A stretch of 49,888 nucleotides of DNA, taken from the NCBI GenBank assembly GCA_002238645.1, contig MPMT01000035.1, positions 1 through 49,888 of the forward strand. Direction: 5' to 3'. This document shows, piece by piece, positions 8,084-17,295 of this stretch. Every line of letters begins with the position of its first letter. The first letter of the stretch is position 1. This stretch comes from Alphaproteobacteria bacterium bin52. Lineage in GTDB: Bacteria; Pseudomonadota; Alphaproteobacteria; Thalassobaculales; Thalassobaculaceae. The notes beneath the pieces were generated by a model. The model had not been told where the DNA came from. It saw nothing but the letters and a program-made list of their open reading frames with translations, and did not search any database. The position numbers and the translations under genes were made by a program.

Positions 8084-8683
8084 TCAATCGGACAGCGGGT
8101 CGAGCGCGGTCTCAACCAGTTTGCGCAGGGCGGGCAGCACCTCGGTCTCGAACCACGGGTTGCGGCGCGTCAGCCCGGTCGACCGCCACGACGGGTGCGG
8201 CAGGGGCATCACCCGGGGCGCGTGCTCGCGCCAGTTCCTCACCGTGTCGGTCAGGGTCCTTGCGCGGCGCGGGCCCAGGTAGCGGGCCTGGGCATAGGCT
8301 CCCGCGAGGATGGTGAGCCGGATGTCGGGAAGCCCGGCAAGGATCCGGTCATGCCACAGCGGCGCGCATTCGGGACGCGGCGGTGCGTCTCCACCCCGGG
8401 GAAGGCGGCCCGGGTAGCAGAACCCCATCGGAACCAGTGCGACGAGGTCTGGGTTGTAGAACCGGTGCCGGTCAAGCGCCATCCAGTCCCGCAACCGGTC
8501 CCCGGACCGGTCGTTCCAGGGAATGCCGGTCTCGTGCACCCGGGTTCCCGGAGCCTGGCCGATCACGAGGATGCGGGCAGCCGGTCGTGCGACCACCACC
8601 GGTCGCGGACCGAGCGGGAGCGAGGCCGCACAGTGTCGACACGTGCGAACCTCGCGCAACAGGGTGTCGAGTGGCCCGATCAC
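8084..8683 (-). CDS. Uracil-DNA glycosylase family protein, likely 4Fe-4S type
   Basis: A 199-residue uracil-DNA glycosylase-fold protein that would excise uracil or another damaged base from DNA. GQAPG (42-46), followed by RVHETGIPW, is active-site motif A, and LPHPSWR near the C-terminus is motif B. Cysteines 15 and 18 (CRHC), and 89 and 106 (16 residues apart), match the C-x2-C ... C-x14-17-C spacing of Fe-S family 4/5 glycosylases. The best start is the GTG at 8683, giving the family's normal N-terminus; its ribosome site is weak and the frame remains open far upstream in low-information sequence, so the start is less certain than the function. Confidence 0.85.
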   Translation of the reverse strand: MIGPLDTLLREVRTCRHCAASLPLGPRPVVVARPAARILVIGQAPGTRVHETGIPWNDRSGDRLRDWMALDRHRFYNPDLVALVPMGFCYPGRLPRGGDAPPRPECAPLWHDRILAGLPDIRLTILAGAYAQARYLGPRRARTLTDTVRNWREHAPRVMPLPHPSWRSTGLTRRNPWFETEVLPALRKLVETALDPLSD

Positions 8684-9231
8684 GGAGAAGCCCTGCAGTG
8701 TATGTTGCCGACGCCGTGGACTGTTTCCATCGCCATCTCTCGTCACGCTCCGGACAGGAGAGTGTCCGCCGATACTCATCCGGCGGGCAATACCCCGCAG
8801 CCCTTCGGAGCGGGCAACCGCGGGCAATCGCAGCCGAAAGACACGCGGTCGTCCCTGCACGTGCCGCCCGCGGTCGTGCCGGTTCCGGCCGGGAAGATGC
8901 GCCGGGCGGCGGACACCGGCGTATCCCTCCTCTCCTCCCTCTGCAGGGACCCCGTCGAACGAAGGAATGGGGGCTTCCTGCACGCGCAAACCCTCCCCCG
9001 TGGACTGATCGCGCCCGGGATGTGCGCATGCGCCAGCGGTATGCGGATGGAGGGGATCGTCCAACATTCCGCGGACCGGCTCCGTCCCGACGAACCAGCC
9101 GCCACACATCACCGCGATCCTGATCGCCACGCCTGCATCGCGGGTGACCAAAAGCGATGGCCGTGCCGGGACCACACGTAGTTTTGCGAGGCAAGCCGCA
9201 TGTCAGATGCGGGAATGCACCTGTGCCATCT
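8684..9231. other. 548-base gap with no recognisable gene
   Basis: Several long open frames cross this stretch on both strands, but all encode arginine-, proline- and glycine-rich sequence without hydrophobic-core patterning, ribosome sites or familiar motifs, as expected of non-coding GC-rich DNA. I see no tRNA or clear terminator. It separates the glycosylase gene from the hydroxyacid dehydrogenase operon and could hold the glycosylase promoter. Confidence 0.5.
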
Positions 9232-10185
9232 TCACCCGGATATGACGCGCACCGGGTTCCCGGCCAGCCAGGCCTGCACGCATTCGAGCGTCTGCGGATA
9301 CATGACGGCGAAGGTGTCGCGGGTCACGTAGCCCAGATGCGGAGTGAGCACGGCGTTCTCAAGGCTCCTGAGCGGGTGGCCGCGGGGCAGCGGCTCGGTG
9401 TCGAACACATCGAGGCCTGCCCCCGCAATGGTGCGGTTCTGCAGTGCGTCCACCAGCGCCGCCTCGTCCACGACGGGGCCGCGCGAGGTGTTCACCAGCA
9501 CGGCCGAGGGCTTCATCAGGCCGAGCTCGCGCGCGCCGACCAGTCCCTGCGTGCGCCGGCTCAGCAGCGTGTGGATCGACAGCACGTCCGATTGCCGGAA
9601 GAGCTCGTCCCTGCCGACGCGGGTGACGCCGTGCCCGGCCGCGCGTTCCGCAGTCAGGTTCTGGCTCCAGGCGATGACGTTCATGCGGAACGCCTGCCCG
9701 ACCCGGGCGACCTCCGAGCCGAGCCGACCGAGGCCCAGCAGGCCGAGCGTGGAACCCGCGAGCCCGTCCCCGATGGTCGTCTGCCAGGCGCCGGTCTTCA
9801 TCGCCCGGTCCTCGGCGGGGATATGCCGCCGGAGCGCCAGGATCAGCCCCCAGGTGAGCTCGGACGTGGTATGTGCGCTGCCGGCGGTGCCGCAGACCGT
9901 AACGCCCTGCTCGCTCGCCGCCTCCACATCGACCGCAGCGTTGCGCATGCCCGTCGTCACCAGCAGCTGCAGCTTCGGCAGTCGGGAGAGCAGGTCGCGC
10001 CGGAAGGGCGTGCGTTCGCGCATGATGCAGACGATCTCGTAGTCCCCGAGCCGGTCGGCCACCGCCGCCGGGTCCGCCACATGGTCGTGGAACACCTCGA
10101 CCTGACATCCGTCCGGCAGGCTTTTCCAGTCCGCCATGGTGAGCGCGATGCCCTGGTAGTCGTCCAGAATGGCGATGCGGGTCAT
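9232..10185 (-). CDS. D-2-hydroxyacid dehydrogenase family protein (PGDH-like)
   Basis: A 317-residue NAD-dependent D-2-hydroxyacid dehydrogenase. GLGRLG (151-156) is the Rossmann loop of the inserted nucleotide domain. R235 (NTSRGP), E264 (DVFDTEP) and H283 (LTPHLG) are the family's catalytic triad. The N-terminus (MTRIAILDDYQGIALTMADW) is typical of the branch annotated as phosphoglycerate-dehydrogenase-like proteins of unknown substrate. It lacks the C-terminal ACT domain of serine-biosynthetic SerA. Its start overlaps the stop of the M20 amidohydrolase by four bases (ATGA), so the two are translationally coupled and probably sequential: deamidation or decarbamoylation, then keto/hydroxy-acid interconversion. 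Confidence 0.9.
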   Translation of the reverse strand: MTRIAILDDYQGIALTMADWKSLPDGCQVEVFHDHVADPAAVADRLGDYEIVCIMRERTPFRRDLLSRLPKLQLLVTTGMRNAAVDVEAASEQGVTVCGTAGSAHTTSELTWGLILALRRHIPAEDRAMKTGAWQTTIGDGLAGSTLGLLGLGRLGSEVARVGQAFRMNVIAWSQNLTAERAAGHGVTRVGRDELFRQSDVLSIHTLLSRRTQGLVGARELGLMKPSAVLVNTSRGPVVDEAALVDALQNRTIAGAGLDVFDTEPLPRGHPLRSLENAVLTPHLGYVTRDTFAVMYPQTLECVQAWLAGNPVRVISG

Positions 10186-11435
10186 TCGCGCGCTCCTTCG
10201 GTGGCGAGCCAGCGGGTCAGTATGTTCACGGCGGCCATGAAGTCGTCGAGTTCCATCGCCTCGTCGGGATTGTGGCTGCCGTGCGGATTGCGCACGAACA
10301 GCATGGCGGTCGGCACTCCGGCCGCAGCGAAGGCGGCCGAGTCGTGGCTCGCCCCGCTCGCCATCTCGTTATGCGGAATGTCCAGGCTCCGCGCGCAATC
10401 GAGCAGCCCGGCGCGAATTGACTCGTCCAGCACGCCGGGGGCGGCGCGCGTCGCCGCGCCCAACTCGAAGGTGACGCCCCTTCGGGTTTCGATCTGGCGC
10501 GCCGCCTCCGCGACCCGGTCTTCCAGGTCGTCGAGGAACGCACCGTCGAGCGAGCGCATGTCCAGCGAGAAACTGCATTCGCCCGGCACGATCGTCATGG
10601 CGTGGCGCTCTGGGTCGGTCGAGAGCTTCCCCACAGTGAAGGCGAAGTCCCTGCCGGTCGCCTCGCACTCGTCCCAGAGCCGGTCCAGCCGGGCGATCAG
10701 GTCCGTGACGGCCATCACGGCGTCCTGGCGCGAGCGCCTCGGCATGCCACCGCAATGGCTGTAGGCGCCGAGGCAGCGCGCGGCCGGCAGGCGACGGTTT
10801 CCGCGTATGCCGGTAACGACGCCGACCGGCAGATCCTGCTCGACCAGCACCGGGCCCTGCTCGATATGGATCTCCAGGAAGGCATGCAGGCAGGCGGCCT
10901 CGAGGAAGGGTCGGTCGAGCGCATCGGGGTCGCCGCCCGCCGCCCGAATGTGCTCGGCGAGCGTGCGCCCGGTATCGGCCCGTCGAGCGGTCTCCAATGC
11001 GCCCGGCGCCAGGGCGCCGAGCGCTGCGCGGCTGCCGATATAGGAGGTGCCGAACCAGGCGCTCTCCTCAGCACGGATGCCCATGACACGGATGTCGCGG
11101 CCAGGCGTGGTCCTGCTTTCCTGCAACGAGGCAATCGCCGCCAGCCCGGCCACCACGCCCGCGGCGCCGTCGAAATTGCCGCCCTCGGCAACCGAATCAA
11201 GATGCGAACCGATGATGACGGGAGGGGCGGCGCGATCGGAGCCCGGCAGCGTCATGTAGGTGTTGCAGGCGGGGTCGGTCTCCACTTCGAGCCCGAGTGT
11301 GCGGGCCGCACGCGCAACCGCGCCGTGCGCGAACGCCTCGCCCTCGCCGTAGCTCGCCCGCGTGATGCCGACGTCGTCACGGGTGGCCTCGGCGAGCTCG
11401 TCGAAGAGGCTTGCGGCCAGTATTCCTGGTTCCAT
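10182..11435 (-). CDS. M20-family Zn-dependent amidohydrolase (allantoate/N-carbamoyl-amino-acid hydrolase type)
   Basis: A 417-residue hydrolase of the HyuC/AllC/beta-ureidopropionase branch. It hydrolyses the ureido or amide bond of N-carbamoyl amino acids or allantoate with a di-metal centre. H78 and D80 (GSHLDS), D89 (GNFDG) and E123-E124 (RAEES) are metal ligands or the general base. HIEQGPVLVE is the typical dimer-interface and metal stretch, and the C-terminal GSHNPDE supplies the last histidine. Length fits the family. It is the first gene of a two-gene operon with the D-2-hydroxyacid dehydrogenase. Specificity between allantoate, ureidoglycolate and carbamoyl amino acids cannot be read from sequence alone. 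Confidence 0.88.
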   Translation of the reverse strand: MEPGILAASLFDELAEATRDDVGITRASYGEGEAFAHGAVARAARTLGLEVETDPACNTYMTLPGSDRAAPPVIIGSHLDSVAEGGNFDGAAGVVAGLAAIASLQESRTTPGRDIRVMGIRAEESAWFGTSYIGSRAALGALAPGALETARRADTGRTLAEHIRAAGGDPDALDRPFLEAACLHAFLEIHIEQGPVLVEQDLPVGVVTGIRGNRRLPAARCLGAYSHCGGMPRRSRQDAVMAVTDLIARLDRLWDECEATGRDFAFTVGKLSTDPERHAMTIVPGECSFSLDMRSLDGAFLDDLEDRVAEAARQIETRRGVTFELGAATRAAPGVLDESIRAGLLDCARSLDIPHNEMASGASHDSAAFAAAGVPTAMLFVRNPHGSHNPDEAMELDDFMAAVNILTRWLATEGARE

Positions 11436-12440
11436 CTGTCGTCCCTGCCGGATTTGCCAGAATCAGGGCCATCGGATCGATACCCGCCGCCGCGGTCAAG
11501 GCTTTCCGCCCCGTCCACCGGTCGCCCGGGCAGGGCTGCCGCCACATATGCGCGGCGGCGTCTCGATCGCCAATCCGGGCACTGCGACGCGGGTCGTCCT
11601 CGGCATCCCTGCCATACGCCATCGGCGGGAGGGGGCGCGGGCCGCGCCGGTACAGAGGGGGGAAGTACGTTGCCTGGCCTGCGTATCCCGGGTTCTTCGA
11701 CCGGACCCCCGACATGCTGGAACCTCCCGCCCGGCGCTCAAGGTCCGGCGCCCAGGCCAGCGGCAGGGATGGCGGGCGCACGATCAGCCTGCACCGGTTC
11801 CGTCGCGACGGTATCGAACTGCCAGGCAGGTTGAGGGGCGGGAGGGCCGGTCTTGCCGACGACCTGCCGCGGGACATCGAGGCCGGCGACGGGTTCACGC
11901 ACATGTTCCATGAAACCCCGGGCGTCGCTATCGCAAGGAACGGCATCGACGCGCGCTTGCCGACGGACGGGGAACCCGACGGCGAACCACGGGAAAGTGC
12001 GCCGCCGCTGCCGCACGACCCCTCGATCGACACCGGGTCGGAGAATGTCGCGACCAGCATGCGGGCGGCCGGGTTCTCGTTCGAGTTTTCCCGGATCGGC
12101 TTTCCGGTGCGCGGCGAAACGGGCCATCCGGTGACGGACGGCGGCGCGACAGCCGTGCCCGTCCCCTGCTTCGTGGGCCGGGACCGGATGGCAACGCGCA
12201 GGTCCGGCCGGTTCCCCGGTGTCGGTAACGCTGAGCGTCATGTCGCCGCCCGCATCGCGGGATGTCTGGTTTCCGGACATTGTCCGGCCTCGGGACCACA
12301 CACGTCTCGATGCCGACGCCTGCCAGGCGCTCGTGGCCGCGGGCCCGCTCCGCGCTTTCAGGCCGCCGGTACAAGCACCTTCAATTGTCGGTGCCGATCG
12401 GGTAGACCCCACCCGGTCGGAACGGGGTGGAGAGGGTGTC
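11436..12440. other. 1-kb interval without a supported gene
   Basis: Between the M20 gene and the TcuA-like gene, long frames exist on both strands (for example 11411-12451 on the plus strand). None has a convincing ribosome site, known motif or consistent codon pattern, and overlapping frames on both strands look equally plausible, which is usual for non-coding GC-rich DNA. A decayed gene is possible. The promoters of the two divergent flanking genes must lie here. Confidence 0.45.
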
Positions 12441-13940
12441 GTGGATCATGATGTGGTTGTCGTCGGAGCGGGTAATGCCGCCCTGTGCGCTGCACTGGCA
12501 GCCCGGGAGACCGGGGCCCGGGTGCTGGTCCTCGAGGCAGCGCCGGAGGAAACCGGAGGCGGCAATACCCGGTTTACCGCCGGTGCGATCCGCGCCGCGG
12601 TCAACGGGGTCGACGATCTGCGCCGCCTGATGCCGGACCTCACTGACGCCGAGTGCGAGATCACGGATTTCGGGACCTACACCGAGGACCAGTTCTTCGA
12701 TGACATGTTCCGGGTGACCGAGTACCGGACCGATCCCGACCTGGTGGAGGTGCTGGTTCGCAACAGTTTCGAGACCCTGTGCTGGCTGCGGGACAACGGG
12801 GTGCGGTTTGCACCGATCTGGGGCCGGCAGGCGTTCAAGGTTGACGGACGGTTCAAGTTCTGGGGCGGACTGGTGGTCGAGGCGCACGGTGGCGGGCCGG
12901 GACTCGTCGAGGCGCAGTGGAAGGCGGCGCGCGACCGGGGCATCGAGATCTGGTGCGAGGCGCGTGCGCGCGAGTTGCTGCACGACAACCTCAGTGTCAC
13001 CGGGGTCAGGGTGCTCCACCAGGGTGTGCTCAAGGACATTCCTGCCCGGGCCGTGGTTCTGGCCGCGGGCGGCTTCCAGGCCAATTCGGAGTGGCGCACG
13101 CGCTACCTGGGGCCGGGATGGGATCTCGCGAAGGTGCGTGGCACGCCCTGCAATGTCGGCGACGGCATCCGCATGGCAACCGAGATCGGTGCCAGCACCG
13201 CGGGCAACTGGTCCGGGTGTCACGCCGTCGGCTGGGAGCGCAATGCGCCGGAGTTCGGTGACCTCGCGGTCGGGGATGCGTTCCAGAAGCACAGCTACCC
13301 GTTCGGGATCATGGTCAATGCCACCGGACGCCGCTTCGTCGACGAGGGAGCCGATTTCCGGAACTACACCTACGCCAAGTACGGCCGGGTCATCCTGGAG
13401 CAGCCGCACCAGTTCGCCTGGCAGGTGTTCGACCAGAAGGTCACCCACCTGCTGCGCGACGAGTACCGGATCCGGCAGGTCACCAAGGTGACCGCCGATA
13501 CCATCGAGGAACTCGCCGGCAAGCTAGAGGGGGTGGATGCCGACGCCTTCGTCGACGAGATCCGGCACTGGAACGCGGCGGTGCGCACCGACGTACCGTT
13601 CAACCCGAACGTCAAGGACGGACGGAGCACCAGGGGACTCGGGGTCGTGAAGTCGAACTGGGCCAACACCCTGGACGAGCCGCCGTTCGAGGCCTACCAG
13701 GTGACCTGCGGCATTACCTTCACCTTCGGCGGTGTGCGGATCGACGAGACCGCGCGGGTGATGAGTGCCGACCAGTGCCCGATCCCGGGGCTGTTTGCCG
13801 CCGGCGAGATGGTGGGCGGCATCTTCTACTTCAATTATCCAGGTGGCAGCGGACTGATCAACGGAGCTGTATTCGGCCGCATCGCCGGTCAGTCGGCCGG
13901 TGCCGAGGTCATGGGCGGTCCGTCTGCCGGGCGGGACTGA
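12441..13940 (+). CDS. tcuA: FAD-dependent tricarballylate dehydrogenase-like flavoprotein (TcuA type)
   Basis: A 499-residue flavoprotein of the fumarate reductase/succinate dehydrogenase family. GAGNAA (9-14) is the FAD-binding loop in the exact variant used by TcuA, and GGGNTRFTAGAIR follows where fumarate reductases carry the flavin-contact loop. The C-terminal FTFGGVRID and YPGGSGLINGAVFGR complete the FAD domain. In Salmonella, TcuA oxidises tricarballylate to cis-aconitate; here there is no adjacent TcuB or TcuC, so a related polycarboxylate or dicarboxylate substrate is equally possible. The start is the GTG at 12441, with GGAGAGGG just upstream; the frame is open earlier but loses family similarity. 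The gene symbol is tentative. Confidence 0.78.
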   Translation: MDHDVVVVGAGNAALCAALAARETGARVLVLEAAPEETGGGNTRFTAGAIRAAVNGVDDLRRLMPDLTDAECEITDFGTYTEDQFFDDMFRVTEYRTDPDLVEVLVRNSFETLCWLRDNGVRFAPIWGRQAFKVDGRFKFWGGLVVEAHGGGPGLVEAQWKAARDRGIEIWCEARARELLHDNLSVTGVRVLHQGVLKDIPARAVVLAAGGFQANSEWRTRYLGPGWDLAKVRGTPCNVGDGIRMATEIGASTAGNWSGCHAVGWERNAPEFGDLAVGDAFQKHSYPFGIMVNATGRRFVDEGADFRNYTYAKYGRVILEQPHQFAWQVFDQKVTHLLRDEYRIRQVTKVTADTIEELAGKLEGVDADAFVDEIRHWNAAVRTDVPFNPNVKDGRSTRGLGVVKSNWANTLDEPPFEAYQVTCGITFTFGGVRIDETARVMSADQCPIPGLFAAGEMVGGIFYFNYPGGSGLINGAVFGRIAGQSAGAEVMGGPSAGRD

Positions 13941-14470
13941 TCAGTCCCCTGAAACCCAACGGAACAGTCGGTTCTTGGTGATCCCGTTCAGACGCCCTGC
14001 CCGGACGTCACCACGCCTGCCGACAAGGGTTTCGCGGGTCTTCCGGTTGCGGGCGCCCGACGCGAAGCCGGTGGCTCCCGAAACACGGGCACCCTGCCAC
14101 TACCATAAACCTGTCCATGTGTTCCCCACCGGATTTCCCGGCCCGGGGCCGGCGGAGCCACCACGGTCCCGCCGGGAGCGAGCACCTGCCCCGGCGCTTG
14201 AAGGATGGTGTCGGACCACCCGGCAGGGCGACGCCACCAGGTGCATCGAAGATCCTGCTTGTGCAGAGGAACCGTCGCGCCGGTTCGAGTTGATGGGCGG
14301 ACCCGGCTTCGGGATACTGCGCATGGAGACTGGCCGCATGACGGCGTCGAATGCCCGCCTCGTTGTCATGGCATCAGGCCGGAGGAGTTCGGTGTGTACG
14401 CCGGATCGGTGTGGCGCTCGGCCGCGCCTGTCGATGGTTGTCCCCTGTACCATGGAGCGGAAGCACCTCG
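13941..14470. other. 530-base gap with no recognisable gene
   Basis: No motif-bearing frame, tRNA or strong hairpin followed by T residues was found. The promoter of the small secreted protein gene at 14471 is expected near the right end. Confidence 0.45.
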
Positions 14471-14830
14471 ATGATCAGGAGTGTCGCCATTTTCGCCGTT
14501 GCGCTCGCTCTTCTCATCCCTCAGGTGCACGCAGACGAGGACCGGGGCCCGCTGCGACGGTTCGGAGTGATCCTTAAGCTCGGGAGCTGGCCGCCGCAAG
14601 GCGAGGCCGCAACCCTCATCCGTGAGAAACTCGAAGATGCGGGGTTCGAGGAAAGCGACAGGCTCAAGTGGGTGCAGACCTGGATTTTCCGCCCGAGCGG
14701 ATCGATGGCACCCGGCATTTCCGATCTCTGTGCAGACCTGATGCGGGACAAGCGCACGCGTGCCCTGCTCGAGGGGTGCTGGCCGGACGAGCCGGTTTTC
14801 CCGCAGACACCCGAGCGGCCCCGGCAGTGA
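14471..14830 (+). CDS. Small secreted protein of unknown function
   Basis: A 119-residue protein with a clear Sec signal peptide: a basic start (MIRS), a hydrophobic core (VAIFAVALALLIP) and a likely cleavage after VHA at residue 21. The mature part is short and mixed in charge (PLRRFGVILKLGSWPPQGEA ... KWVQTWIFRPSGS ... GCWPDEP), with two cysteines that could form a disulphide. GGAGCGGAAG lies about ten bases before the ATG, which is better supported than the open frame upstream. I do not recognise the family. It appears monocistronic. Confidence 0.6.
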   Translation: MIRSVAIFAVALALLIPQVHADEDRGPLRRFGVILKLGSWPPQGEAATLIREKLEDAGFEESDRLKWVQTWIFRPSGSMAPGISDLCADLMRDKRTRALLEGCWPDEPVFPQTPERPRQ

Positions 14831-14956
14831 CGCCGGCCGGATGGTGCCGGAGGGCGGCGCGAACCAGCCCGGCTCTTCCGGTCCGCCGGGGCAAGGTGGT
14901 TTCCTTCACCGACGCAGTGCGACAAACAGGATGAAACGGACCAAGGGGGGCGAGGC

Positions 14957-15373
14957 ATGAGGGCCGAAGACGTTATCCGGAGGCTTTGTCTGGTGCCGCA
15001 TCCGGAAGGTGGCTTCTATCGGGAAACCTTCCGGGCGCCGGGGGAAGGGCGGACGGCTGTCACATCTATCTACTTCATGCTGGAAACGGGTCCGACGCGC
15101 TGGCACCGGGTCGACGCGCCGGAAATCTGGGCCTGGCACGCCGGTGCAGCGCTGGAGCTGGAGACGGAGACCGACAGCGTCACGCTCGGCCCTCTTGAGG
15201 ATGGATACGAGTTCCAGGCGGTCGTTCCGGCCGGCGAGTGGCAGCGCTGCCGGTCCTTTGGCGAGTGGAGCCTTGCCGGTTGCATCGTGGCGCCGGCCTT
15301 CACCTTTGAAGGCTTCGAAATCGCCCAGCCCCATTGGTCACCGCCGGGCCGGAACAAACCGGGCTCGGGTTGA
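14957..15373 (+). CDS. DUF985 cupin-domain protein
   Basis: A 138-residue cupin. The opening VPHPEGGFYRETFR is the family signature, followed by TSIYFMLETGPTRWHRVDAPEIWAW with the histidine and glutamate of the first cupin motif, and GCIVAPAFTFEGFE near the end of the barrel. Such proteins bind sugar-like or small ligands in a beta-barrel; no reaction is established that I can assign. GGGGCGAGGC precedes the ATG. It lies 126 bases downstream of the small secreted protein on the same strand, with no evident functional link. Confidence 0.85.
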   Translation: MRAEDVIRRLCLVPHPEGGFYRETFRAPGEGRTAVTSIYFMLETGPTRWHRVDAPEIWAWHAGAALELETETDSVTLGPLEDGYEFQAVVPAGEWQRCRSFGEWSLAGCIVAPAFTFEGFEIAQPHWSPPGRNKPGSG

Positions 15374-15956
15374 ACTCTGCCGCGTCGCTGCACGAGGCAC
15401 TGCGCGAGCGGTGCATCCGGCCGCTCGTGACGGGCTCCCGCACCACAGGGAGCCAGCCTGGACGAGTATCCGGCCCGGCTACAAGGCTGGAGGATATTCG
15501 GCGCCCGTCCCATAATGTATCGCATTTGCGGGATAACTCCGTTCAATTCAGACAGGCCGTGGTTGGCAATGCCAGGTCGGTCGTCAAGCGGTGGGCTGCA
15601 CCCGTTTCGTGAGCGTGCACGGGTCGGAAATCACGGCCGGGGCGGACCGCAGCGCGGCGGAGCGCGGTCTCCGGCCGTAACCGCCGCCTGTTGTGAAGCG
15701 CCGGGTCCTGAAGCTTCACCATCCAATGAGATCACCCGCTTGTGACGTTGAACGGCATCCAGGCAGCACGCCGCGCAAGGGCGAGGAAGGTGTCGGGGAA
15801 GGGGAAACAGCTCGACAGGCAGCGTCACACGGATCTGCCGGACATGATCGCGGATTTGCCTGCCGGCGCAGGCGATCTCCGGAGAGGCGCCAGAGGTCGA
15901 TCTGGCGCCCTTCCGGCACGATCGTTTCTGAAATGGCCGTTTCCTTGCCACCGGCC
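15374..15956. other. 583-base gap with no recognisable gene
   Basis: The interval separates the convergent cupin and old-yellow-enzyme genes. No frame with family features, tRNA or obvious mobile-element end was found. Its unusual length for a convergent gap suggests decayed sequence. Confidence 0.45.
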
Positions 15957-17108
15957 TCAGCTCGCCTCCCGCTCCAGCCGCTCGAGATTGCGCTGGCGCC
16001 GCTGAAGCCACCAGCCGTACTGGGGCGGCCAATGGCGGTATCCTTCCTCGCCCTCGAGCTCCAGCGCCGCGTGCAGGGCCCAGTGCGGGTTGTGAAGGGC
16101 CTCGCGGGCGATGCAGATGAGATCCGCCCGCCCTTCGGCGAGGATCGCCTCGGCATGGGTGGCGTGTCGGATCAGGCCCACCGCCATCGTCGGCATGTCG
16201 ATCTCGTGGCGGATGCGCTCGGCATAGGGCACCTGGAAACCGTGCGGACGGACCACCGCCTTCAAGGTAGGCGGCGCGCCGACGCCGCCGGAAGTGCAAT
16301 CGATCATGTCGACGCCGACCTCGCGCAGGCGCGAGGCGAGGACAATCGTATCTTCGATGCTCCAGCCATGGTTTTCGTCGTGGTCGTCAACGCAGGAGAG
16401 GCGGAAGAGGAGCGGCTTCTCCGCCGGCCACCGGTTACGGATGGCCTTCGTCACCTCGATCGGAAAGCGCATGCGGCCCACGCGGTCCCGACCGAAGCCG
16501 TCTTGCCGATTATTGCCCAAGGGCGAGTAGAAGGAGTGCACGAGATAGCCGTGGCCGGCGTGCACCTCGAGCAGTTCGTAGCCGGCTTCGTGGCATCGTC
16601 GTGCCCCCTCGCCAAAGGCCGCTGCCACCTCCAGCGCTTCCTCCTCGTTCAGAGCCCTCGGCCGGTGCCAACCCTCGACCTTTGCTTCCGGCACCGGCGC
16701 CACCGGCTGCCACGGCGTCTCGCCCAGCTTCGCCTCGGCCTCGCCGAGCGGCCCGTAACCCTCCCACGGCCTCTGCCGCGAGGCCTTCGGCCCGGCGTGC
16801 CAGAGCTGTGCGGCAGGCACGGCGCCAGAATCGCGGATCGTGTCGGCAAGAGCCTTCAAGCCGGGCACATGTTCGTCCGACCACACTCCCATGTCGCCAT
16901 AGGTATTGCGGCCGCGACGCTCGACCGCGAGCGCCTCGGTGAAGACCAGGCCGAAACCGCCCAGGCCGAACTTGGCCAGATGATGGTGATGCCAGGGCCG
17001 GGGTACGCCCTCGACCGCCCCGTACATCTGCATCGGCGCGAGCACGGCCCGATTACGCACTGTCAGGCCGCGCAGGGTGAAGGAAGAAAGCAGTCGGCTC
17101 TGCATCAT
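15957..17108 (-). CDS. NADH:flavin oxidoreductase (old yellow enzyme family)
   Basis: A 383-residue FMN-dependent TIM-barrel enzyme of the old yellow enzyme class. The start (LRGLTVRNRAVLAPMQMYGA) gives the FMN-contact proline/methionine stretch. AAQLWHAGPKA is the glutamine/histidine segment. EVHAGHGYLVHSFYSPLGNN and RQDGFGRDRVGRMRF are the catalytic and phosphate-binding loops, and ADLICIAREALHNPHW is the C-terminal FMN-phosphate loop. Length matches the YqjM-like branch, so reduction of an activated alkene or N-demethylation-type chemistry is likely. The AT-richer region upstream carries two strong dyads and is the probable regulated promoter. No other gene shares its transcript. Confidence 0.9.
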   Translation of the reverse strand: MMQSRLLSSFTLRGLTVRNRAVLAPMQMYGAVEGVPRPWHHHHLAKFGLGGFGLVFTEALAVERRGRNTYGDMGVWSDEHVPGLKALADTIRDSGAVPAAQLWHAGPKASRQRPWEGYGPLGEAEAKLGETPWQPVAPVPEAKVEGWHRPRALNEEEALEVAAAFGEGARRCHEAGYELLEVHAGHGYLVHSFYSPLGNNRQDGFGRDRVGRMRFPIEVTKAIRNRWPAEKPLLFRLSCVDDHDENHGWSIEDTIVLASRLREVGVDMIDCTSGGVGAPPTLKAVVRPHGFQVPYAERIRHEIDMPTMAVGLIRHATHAEAILAEGRADLICIAREALHNPHWALHAALELEGEEGYRHWPPQYGWWLQRRQRNLERLEREAS

Positions 17109-17187
17109 CGATTTGCCCTCGTCTCGGATCGCCCACCGGCGTCGGCAACGCGAGCCTCGCCGACGTTTCCTGGCAGATTCACTGCTA

Positions 17188-17223
17188 CCGAAGATGAGAC
17201 TTCAAGGCAATAAAAATCTTCGG
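17188..17223. promoter_or_regulatory. 8-bp perfect inverted repeat upstream of the OYE gene
   Basis: CCGAAGAT at 17188-17195 is repeated in inverse as ATCTTCGG at 17216-17223, with 20 AT-rich bases between. It lies 80-115 bases upstream of the old-yellow-enzyme start in a conspicuously AT-rich interval. It could be an operator half-pair or a weak hairpin. No regulator gene is adjacent. Confidence 0.4.
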
Positions 17224-17295
17224 ACTCTATGATTAATTCTTCGACATGCACACCTGTAGCCAACACTGATCATAATAAGAGCAAGGTATTTTGGT

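Noticed and set aside
11411..12451. A 346-residue plus-strand open frame in the 1-kb gap
   Set aside because: No ribosome site, no recognisable motif, and opposite-strand frames in the same place are equally open, so it is probably an artefact of high GC.
12381..13448. A 355-residue minus-strand frame within the TcuA-like gene
   Set aside because: It is a mirror of the third-position GC bias of the flavoprotein gene, whose FAD motifs are unambiguous.
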